This document shows positions 57,611 through 64,000 of a stretch of DNA of 64,000 nt, one piece after another. The position numbers were made by a program, and so were the translations under genes. The notes below the pieces were generated by a model that was given only the letters and a program-made list of their open reading frames with translations, had not been told where the DNA came from and did not search any database. Each line of letters opens with the position of its first letter. Within the stretch, counting starts at the first letter, position 1. Origin of the DNA: JBLNDJ01 sp050261515 (GTDB lineage Bacteria; Acidobacteriota; Terriglobia; Bryobacterales; Bryobacteraceae). The stretch lies in contig JBLNDJ010000015.1 in assembly GCA_050261515.1 (NCBI GenBank), forward strand, positions 1 through 64,000, read 5' to 3'.

Positions 57611-57937
57611 ATGATGGAAATCGCTCCGAGAGACCTTAAGCGAATGATGGAGGCAGGAGAGCGCGTGCAGCTCATCGACGTGCGGGAGCCGCACGAGTAC
57701 GCGCTGTGCCGGATCGAAGGCGCCGAGCTGTTTCCGTTGCGCTCGATTCCGCACTCGGTCGAGGCGCTCAGGCAGAGAGCCGCCGCCGGGCCGCTGGTGC
57801 TTTACTGCCACCACGGGGTGCGCAGCCTGCAAGCGGTGGCGTGGCTGCGGCGCCAGGGGGTTGCGGAGTGCAGGAGCCTCGAAGGCGGCATCGACCTTTG
57901 GAGCACGGAGGTGGATGCGTCGGTGAAACGATATTAG
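57611..57937 (+). CDS. Rhodanese-like sulfurtransferase domain protein
   Basis: 108 residues. VQLIDVREPHEYALCRIEGAE is the rhodanese start and YCHHGVRS contains the active cysteine Cys66. Single-domain rhodaneses carry sulfur as a persulfide. It resembles the rhodanese part of MoeB/ThiF-linked proteins. The structured leader upstream may regulate it. The end overlaps the response regulator gene by four bases. Confidence 0.9.
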   Translation: MMEIAPRDLKRMMEAGERVQLIDVREPHEYALCRIEGAELFPLRSIPHSVEALRQRAAAGPLVLYCHHGVRSLQAVAWLRRQGVAECRSLEGGIDLWSTEVDASVKRY

Positions 57938-58320
57938 GCAGTTGCGGCCGGACCGCCGCTGTCGAGTTCCCGGCTCACCAGCGTGAGGAGATCCTGCACG
58001 GAGAAGGGCTTCGAGAGCCAGGAGCGCACGGGACTGCCGGAGCGCTCGAACTCGGCGGCGCGGGCGCTCACGACGATCACGCGCACGTCCGGATCGATGG
58101 AGCGAAGGCGCTCGATCGCTTCAAGGCCGTCCATAACGGGCATCTGCAAGTCGGTGATGACCAGGTCGATCGCGCCATGGGTGCCGTAGATCTGAACGGC
58201 TTCGAGGCCGTTGCGGGCCTCGACGGTCTTGAACCCTCTCGACGCCAGCGCGCTCACGATCAACTTCCGTATAGAAGCTTCGTCGTCGGCGACGAGGATC
58301 GTCTTGCGTTCCTGGCTCAT
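57934..58320 (-). CDS. Single-domain response regulator
   Basis: 128 residues from the ATG at 58320, which overlaps the preceding small gene (ATGA). ILVADDEASIRKL gives the acidic pocket, Asp57 in VITDLQMPVMDG the phosphorylation site, VIVVSARA the switch serine and LSKPFS the conserved Lys104. There is no output domain, so it works like CheY-type signal relays or with a nearby kinase. Confidence 0.9.
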   Translation of the reverse strand: MSQERKTILVADDEASIRKLIVSALASRGFKTVEARNGLEAVQIYGTHGAIDLVITDLQMPVMDGLEAIERLRSIDPDVRVIVVSARAAEFERSGSPVRSWLSKPFSVQDLLTLVSRELDSGGPAATA

Positions 58321-58529
58321 GGACGCTTGCGGCGGCTGTGCAGATCGATCAATATGGCGAGGGCGAGCAGCGCGGCGACCACGCTGGCAACGAGTGAAAT
58401 CCAATCGAGATTCGGGTTCGAGCCGGGATCGAGGAGATCCAGGGTTTCGGCGGCGGCGTCCAGGAGGCAGACGCAGGCCAACAGCGCATAAAACCAGCGG
58501 CTGTAGATGAAGCGGCGGAACCGGTCCAC
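58317..58529 (-). CDS. Small two-helix membrane protein
   Basis: 70 residues. Two hydrophobic helices (WFYALLACVCLLDAAAETLDL and LVASVVAALLALAILIDLHS) are joined by a polar loop, with a basic end (RRKRP). It is coupled to the response regulator gene (ATGA). No family is recognised; a role as a membrane partner of the regulator is possible. Confidence 0.6.
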   Translation of the reverse strand: MDRFRRFIYSRWFYALLACVCLLDAAAETLDLLDPGSNPNLDWISLVASVVAALLALAILIDLHSRRKRP

Positions 58530-58560
58530 CCTGAAGGATACGCCGCTGGCGGGCTGAAGG

Positions 58561-58962
58561 TTACTGTTCGCGTTTGAGCAACTCGCGGACCAGGGGGGCG
58601 GGGTCGCCGTCGAGATCGGCGGGCTGGCTGCTCAGTTCCGTTGTGATTTCGAGGAACGCTGCCACGACGCCGGTTGCCGTGGGCCGCAGCTCGAGCTTGC
58701 GGCCGCGGGCTTCGAGCCGGAGCGTGGAGCCGAGCCAGGCTATGTTCACTTTGGTGCGCGCGGCGTGGCCCTGGAGGGCCGCCTCGTTCAGCAGCCTTCC
58801 GGTGAAGGGGCCCGTCCTCAGGCGCTCGGCGTGGGGGGCGGCGGCGAGCGCTTCGAGGCGCTCGGATTCGCGGCGGGCGCGGTCGCGCTCGTTTCCGGCC
58901 GTGGCTTCCTCGCGGCCTTCCATGGCCTTCAGGTTGTTCTCGAGATCGTCCAGGAACCCCAT
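58561..58962 (-). CDS. Hypothetical coiled-coil protein next to typA
   Basis: 133 residues from the ATG at 58962. GFLDDLENNLKAMEGREE and ERDRARRESERLEALAAAP predict a charged coiled coil, followed by a small beta-rich part (VNIAWLGSTLRLEARGRKLEL, VVAAFLEITTELS). It begins six bases after the typA stop, so it is probably in the same transcript. No family is recognised. Confidence 0.6.
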   Translation of the reverse strand: MGFLDDLENNLKAMEGREEATAGNERDRARRESERLEALAAAPHAERLRTGPFTGRLLNEAALQGHAARTKVNIAWLGSTLRLEARGRKLELRPTATGVVAAFLEITTELSSQPADLDGDPAPLVRELLKREQ

Positions 58963-58967
58963 GAAAG

Positions 58968-60761
58968 CTATCTCTCGTTCGCCTTCAGGATCTTCTTTCT
59001 CAGGCGGATCGATTGCGGCGTCACCTCGACGTATTCGTCGTCGCGGATGAATTCGATGGCCGCTTCGAGATTCAGGATGCGCGGGGGCACCAGGCGAATG
59101 GCTTCGTCGGCGGTCGAGGCACGCATGTTGGTGAGCTTCTTTTCCTTGACGATATTGACGTCGATGTCGGCGTCCTTGGCGTTCTCGCCGACGATCATGC
59201 CCTGGTAGACCTCCGTCCCCGGGGTGACGAAAATCTCGCCGCGCTCCTGGAGGTTGAAGATGGCGTAGCCCGTGGCGCGGCCGGGGCGGTCGGCGACGAG
59301 CGAGCCGGTGGGGCGCGTTGCGATCGTCCCCTGCCACTCTATGTAGCCGTGGAACAGCGAGTTCATGACAGCGGTGCCGCGCGTGTCGGTGAGCATCTCG
59401 GAGCGCAAGCCGATCAGGCCGCGCGAGGGCACGAGAAACTCGATGCGCACGCGGCCGGATCCGTGGTTGATCATGCGCTCCATCTTGCCCTTGCGCTCGC
59501 CGAGCTTCTCGATGACGACGCCTATGAATTGCTCGGGGCAATCGATAACGAGCAGCTCGAGCGGCTCCTGCACCACGCCATCCACCGTGCGGGTGAGGAT
59601 CTCGGGCTTGCCCACCATCAACTCGTAGCCTTCGCGGCGCATCATCTCGATGAGGATCGCGAGCTGGAGCTCGCCCCGGCCCATCACCTTGAAAGCGTCC
59701 GGCCCGCCCGCTTCTTCCACGCGGATCGAGACGTTCGTGAGCAGCTCTTTGTCGAGCCGTTCGCGCAGGTGGCGCGAGGTGACGAACGCGCCTTCCCGGC
59801 CCGAGAACGGCGACGTGTTCACCGTGAACGTCATCGCGATGGTCGGCTCGTCGATGTGAACCCGCGGCAGCGGCGCGGGCGTGTCCGGATGCGTTATGGT
59901 TTCGCCGATCGTGATGCCTTCGACGCCGGCGATGGCGAGCACCGCGCCGGGCGGAGCCACGGATTCCTCCACCCGCCTGAGTCCTTCGAACGAGTACAGC
60001 TTGGTGATGCGTGTGCGCTGGAGAGAGCCGTCCAGCTTGGCGATGCCGACTTCGTCGCCGAGCCGGAGCGTACCCGAAAACACGCGCCCGATGGCGAGGC
60101 GGCCTAGGTAGTCGCTGTAGTCGAGGTTCGCGACCAGCAGTTGCAGCGCGGCCTCGCAATCGCCCGCGGGCGCCGGAATGTGGGCCAGGATCGCTTCGAA
60201 CAGCGGCTGCAAGTTCTCCGACGGATCGTCGAGCGACGCCTTCGCGACACCCTCTTTGGCGTTGGTGTAGATGATGGGGAATTCGAGCTGGTCTTCGCCG
60301 GCATCGAGATCGATGAACAGGTCGTAGATTTCGTTGAGCACCTCCTGGATGCGCGCGTCGGGCCGGTCGATCTTGTTGATGACGACGATCTGCGGCAGCT
60401 TGGCCTCAAGGGCCTTCATAAGAACATAGCGGGTCTGCGGAAGGGGGCCTTCGCTCGCGTCCACCAGCAGCATGACGCCATCGACGAGTTTGAGCGCGCG
60501 CTCGACCTCACCGCCGAAATCGCTGTGGCCGGGCGTATCGACAATGTTGATCTTGACGCCGTGGTAGCGCACGCCGGTGGTCTTGGCCAGGATCGTGATG
60601 CCGCGTTCGCGCTCGAGGTCGTTGGAATCCATGACGCGTTCGACGACGGCCTCGTTGTCACGGAAAATTCCGCTCTGCCGCAGCATGGCGTCCACGAGAG
60701 TTGTCTTGCCGTGATCGACGTGCGCGATGATGGCAATGTTTCGGATTGCAGGGGTACTCAC
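58968..60761 (-). CDS. typA: Ribosome-associated GTPase TypA/BipA
   Basis: 597 residues from a GTG. The G motifs are AHVDHGKTT (13-21), RGITILAKTT, VDTPGHSDFGGEV and NKIDRPDAR. The C-terminal region (GRGELQLAILIEMMRREGYEL; FLVPSRGLIGLRSEMLTDTRG) is characteristic of TypA. It assists ribosome assembly and stress adaptation. A 90-bp gap separates it from the upstream hybrid kinase gene. Confidence 0.97.
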   Translation of the reverse strand: MSTPAIRNIAIIAHVDHGKTTLVDAMLRQSGIFRDNEAVVERVMDSNDLERERGITILAKTTGVRYHGVKINIVDTPGHSDFGGEVERALKLVDGVMLLVDASEGPLPQTRYVLMKALEAKLPQIVVINKIDRPDARIQEVLNEIYDLFIDLDAGEDQLEFPIIYTNAKEGVAKASLDDPSENLQPLFEAILAHIPAPAGDCEAALQLLVANLDYSDYLGRLAIGRVFSGTLRLGDEVGIAKLDGSLQRTRITKLYSFEGLRRVEESVAPPGAVLAIAGVEGITIGETITHPDTPAPLPRVHIDEPTIAMTFTVNTSPFSGREGAFVTSRHLRERLDKELLTNVSIRVEEAGGPDAFKVMGRGELQLAILIEMMRREGYELMVGKPEILTRTVDGVVQEPLELLVIDCPEQFIGVVIEKLGERKGKMERMINHGSGRVRIEFLVPSRGLIGLRSEMLTDTRGTAVMNSLFHGYIEWQGTIATRPTGSLVADRPGRATGYAIFNLQERGEIFVTPGTEVYQGMIVGENAKDADIDVNIVKEKKLTNMRASTADEAIRLVPPRILNLEAAIEFIRDDEYVEVTPQSIRLRKKILKANER

Positions 60762-60850
60762 TTTATCTATGGTTGCACAGGAGAAGGAAGGGCGAAGCCA
60801 GAAAGCTGAAATTGGGAATCGAGAAGGCTGCCTTCGGCGGCGGGTTCCTT

Positions 60851-63142
60851 CTAGCTTCTGTTCTCGATGAGCTGACGAATTTTCGCGCTCAGCACGTCGG
60901 AGGTGAAAGGCTTTTGCACGAAGTTATCGGCGTTGATATCCAGGCCCCGGCCGGCTATGGAGACGTCGGGGTAGCCGGAGATGAACAGGACAGGAAGGCC
61001 GGGGCGGATGGTTGCCGCTCTGGTGGCCATTTCGGGGCCGGTCATGTTCGGCATCACGACGTCGGTGAGAAGAAGGTGGATGGCCAGGGACTGGTCGGAG
61101 AGAATGTCGAGCGCCCGGCAGCCTTCGGGCGCCTGGAGCACGTGGTAGCCGAGGCCGGTGAGTAGTTGGGAGACCAGCTCGCGGACGTCGGGTTCGTCTT
61201 CGACAAGCAGAATGGTCTCGCCCCGGGCGGTGCGCTGCGCGACTCCGCGGGTGCGCTTTTCGGCGAGCTTTTCGCCGAAAGCGGCGGGCAGATACAGATC
61301 GAACCTGGTTCCCTTGCCCGGTTCGCTCTCGACCACGACTTCGCCTCCGCATTGCTTGACGATGCCGTAGACAGTCGAGAGGCCGAGGCCTGTGCCCTGC
61401 CCTTTGGGCTTGGTCGTAAAGAAGGGCTCAAACAGGTGGCTCTGCACTTCGCTCGACATGCCGATGCCGGTGTCGCCCACCGAGAGCAGCACGTAGCCGC
61501 CTCTTGGAACTCCGGAGCCGTTGAGGCCGCCCTGAATCGAGACGTTGGCGGTCTCGATGGTGAGCTTTCCGCCGTTCGGCATCGCGTCTCTGGCGTTCAC
61601 CACCAGGTTCATGATGACCTGCTGGATCTGGCCCGGGTCCACGCGCACGAGCCTGAGGTTCTGCCCGGCCACGATTTCGAAAACGATATCTTCGCCGATG
61701 ATGCGCCGCACCATGTCTCCGGTTTCGGCGACGAGCTGGTTGAGGTCGAGCACGTGCGGCTGCACGACCTGCTTGCGGCTGAAGGTCAGCAACTGGCTGG
61801 TGAGTTTCGCGGCGCGCTCGCCCGCTTCGTTGATGCTGTCGATTCCCTGGCGCAGTGGGCCGTCCGGGAGCGATTCGAGCAGCATGTCGCCGTAAGCCAG
61901 GATGATCGTCAGCAGATTATTGAAGTCGTGCGCGATGCCGCCCGCCAGCCGTCCGACGGCTTCCATCTTCTGGGCCTGCCGCAACTGCTCGTCCACGCGC
62001 TTGCGCTCGGTGACGTCGGCGAGGACGACGGCAAACTGGCCGTTGCCGAGCGAGAAAGCAGAGACGCTCAGGTGCCGGTTGAGCGGCCCGAAGAACGTCT
62101 CGAAGGACGCGGGCTGTCCGGTAGCCACCACGCGCGAATAGTGATCGAGAAAGGGCGCCACGCCGGTGCCGTAGATCTCCGAGCCAAGCCGGCCGATAAC
62201 GGCTTCGCGCCTGAGGCCGGTGTGGCTCGAGAACGCGGGGTTGACGTCGGTGATCCGGTAATCGATCACCGTGCCCTGCGCGCCGTAGACCGCGTCGTGG
62301 ATGGCGACGCCCTCGCGCATGTTCTCGAACAGCGAGCGGTACTTCGATTCGCTGGTGCGGAGCTGCTGCTCCATGCGGTAGCGGTCGGTGGCATCGCGGA
62401 TGATGGAGATCAGGACGCGCTCGCCATCCACCTCGGTGGCCTGCGCGTTCACTTCGACCGCGAAGCGCGTGCCGTCCTTGCGCACGTGCAGGGTCTCGAA
62501 CAGAATGCCGGCCTTCCAGGCGCGTTCGAGATCGGCGCGGATGCCGGCGCGGCGCTCGGGCGGGCGCAGGTCGCGCAGCGTGAGCTTCAGGATCTCGGCC
62601 CGCTTGTAGCCGTACATCTTTTCGGCGGCGCTGTTGGCTTCGAGGATTTCGCCCTTCGGGCCCACCAGTAAGATCGCGTCGCGCGCGTTTTCCGAGAGCA
62701 GTTCGTGGCGCCGGAGCGCGTTCTCGGCGAGCTTGTGCGCGGTGATGTCGGTGCAGCTTCCGATGTGGCCCTGGTAGCGGCCCGCGGCGTCGAACATCGG
62801 GTTGGCGCGGTCGATGACCCAGCGGTACTGGCCGTCGTGGCGCCTGAGGCGGTATTCGGTCTCGAAAAACTGCTGCGTGCGGACTGCTGTCTGGAACACC
62901 TCGAGACAGGACGCGAGATCGTCGGGATGAACGTTGCGTATCCAGCCGTCGCCCAGTTCCTCGTCGAGCGTGCGGCCGGTGAAGCGCAGCCATCCACGGT
63001 TCAAGTAATCACACTTGCCGTCCGGCCCGGAGCGCCAAATCAGGGTTGGCAGCTCATCCAGGTGGGCGAGCGAGTGATCGATCGCTCGAACCAATACCGT
63101 GGCGATGCGGTCAGTCCTTGGCAATTTGATACAGAGTATCAC
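60851..63142 (-). CDS. Hybrid PAS histidine kinase with receiver domain
   Basis: 763 residues with no transmembrane helix. Three PAS domains lie at about 28-135, 148-255 and 268-380. His405 in AGGIAHDFNNLL is the phospho-acceptor, ATPase motifs VNARDAMPNGG, DTGIGM and GTGLGLSTVYGI follow, and the C-terminal receiver has Asp694 in LLLTDVVMPNM. A cytosolic redox, light or small-molecule sensor is likely. It is preceded by an AT-rich region with palindromes. Confidence 0.93.
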   Translation of the reverse strand: MILCIKLPRTDRIATVLVRAIDHSLAHLDELPTLIWRSGPDGKCDYLNRGWLRFTGRTLDEELGDGWIRNVHPDDLASCLEVFQTAVRTQQFFETEYRLRRHDGQYRWVIDRANPMFDAAGRYQGHIGSCTDITAHKLAENALRRHELLSENARDAILLVGPKGEILEANSAAEKMYGYKRAEILKLTLRDLRPPERRAGIRADLERAWKAGILFETLHVRKDGTRFAVEVNAQATEVDGERVLISIIRDATDRYRMEQQLRTSESKYRSLFENMREGVAIHDAVYGAQGTVIDYRITDVNPAFSSHTGLRREAVIGRLGSEIYGTGVAPFLDHYSRVVATGQPASFETFFGPLNRHLSVSAFSLGNGQFAVVLADVTERKRVDEQLRQAQKMEAVGRLAGGIAHDFNNLLTIILAYGDMLLESLPDGPLRQGIDSINEAGERAAKLTSQLLTFSRKQVVQPHVLDLNQLVAETGDMVRRIIGEDIVFEIVAGQNLRLVRVDPGQIQQVIMNLVVNARDAMPNGGKLTIETANVSIQGGLNGSGVPRGGYVLLSVGDTGIGMSSEVQSHLFEPFFTTKPKGQGTGLGLSTVYGIVKQCGGEVVVESEPGKGTRFDLYLPAAFGEKLAEKRTRGVAQRTARGETILLVEDEPDVRELVSQLLTGLGYHVLQAPEGCRALDILSDQSLAIHLLLTDVVMPNMTGPEMATRAATIRPGLPVLFISGYPDVSIAGRGLDINADNFVQKPFTSDVLSAKIRQLIENRS

Positions 63143-63175
63143 ATCGCCTTGTCGCGATTTACTTGAAAGTTAGGT

Positions 63176-63236
63176 GACTTACATATAAGTCGTACTAGTA
63201 ATACGGGGGTCTAAGTACTGGGATTTACGTCCCAGG
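63176..63236. promoter_or_regulatory. AT-rich region with three palindromes before the hybrid kinase gene
   Basis: GACTTA-CATA-TAAGTC (63176-63191), the perfect TACTAGTA (63193-63200) and CTGGGA-TTTACG-TCCCAG (63219-63236) follow one another within 61 bp between the SEC-C gene and the kinase gene, both on the minus strand. The base composition is far more AT-rich than the surrounding genes. Likely uses are a promoter with operators, plus a hairpin. Confidence 0.5.
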
Positions 63237-63335
63237 GAGATAGTATCGAAAGGAATTAACCCACATTGGGGGTGGAAGCAGATTACAAATGCGGGGAGAG
63301 TCATCAGCCAGCAGGGGCCGATGACCCGTAAAAAC

Positions 63336-64000
<665 letters not shown>

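Overview
The window is a GC-rich bacterial chromosome segment, almost wall-to-wall coding. Its protein families (DUF3047, DUF4097, DUF5335, DUF5818-like and DUF5996 proteins, Tat-exported Gfo/Idh/MocA and TIM-barrel sugar proteins, seven-helix membrane proteins of unknown function, PAS kinases with HN/HDFNNLL boxes) suggest an Acidobacteriota member, probably of the Bryobacterales/Solibacter group. This assignment rests on family recognition, not on a search. No rRNA, tRNA or CRISPR array was found.

Layout. 0-3.4 kb is an accessory patch: a PD-(D/E)XK nuclease with a partner gene, divergent from a VapBC module and sharing a control region of two direct repeats; then a decayed DUF4236 fragment, an intact DUF4236 gene and an FMN reductase. 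3.3-7.4 kb holds an exported S9 peptidase, a DUF3047 protein and a second antitoxin/PIN pair whose toxin is frameshifted. 7.4-11.7 kb is a four-gene overlapping operon (extended SDR, PAP2_3 phosphotransferase, large GNAT-fold acyltransferase, serine palmitoyltransferase) that reads as a bacterial ceramide/phosphosphingolipid pathway. 11.6-26 kb is mixed metabolism: GlcEF, a GntR/DUF1648 pair with a palindromic operator, stress-type small proteins, sugar oxidoreductase and isomerase, a GH51 arabinofuranosidase, GalT, YraN, a methyltransferase and a class III aminotransferase. 27-33.3 kb is a flagellar basal-body/export operon flgBC-fliEFGHIJ with a possible sigma-54 promoter. 33.3-37.2 kb has a YdjM-type membrane protein, a lipid-kinase-like protein and ligA. 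37.2-37.96 kb is a 0.7-kb gap without a convincing protein gene but rich in hairpins. 37.96-45 kb is a CusCBA-type Cu/Ag efflux operon flanked by small exported proteins.

45-48.5 kb contains the most unusual feature: three tandem copies of a 34-residue exported peptide ending in a CxxC tail. Two copies are identical in protein yet differ at 12 nucleotides, all silent. They sit upstream of two membrane-protein genes and beside an XRE regulator. 48.5-55.6 kb carries ubiX-pheA, a CHASE-like histidine kinase, an MFS-queC-queE operon and a GT4 glycosyltransferase. 55.6-64 kb carries an M50-type peptidase gene interrupted by an in-frame stop, a DUF4097 protein, a hairpin-rich leader with an intrinsic terminator before a rhodanese gene, a response regulator, typA, a hybrid PAS kinase and a partial HEAT/SEC-C protein.

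Several genes start with GTG or TTG, and four-base ATGA/GTGA overlaps are frequent, so translational coupling seems common. The sphingolipid operon, the metal-efflux operon and the CxxC peptides all point to an envelope-active organism; the flagellar set is partial here and must be completed elsewhere in the genome.
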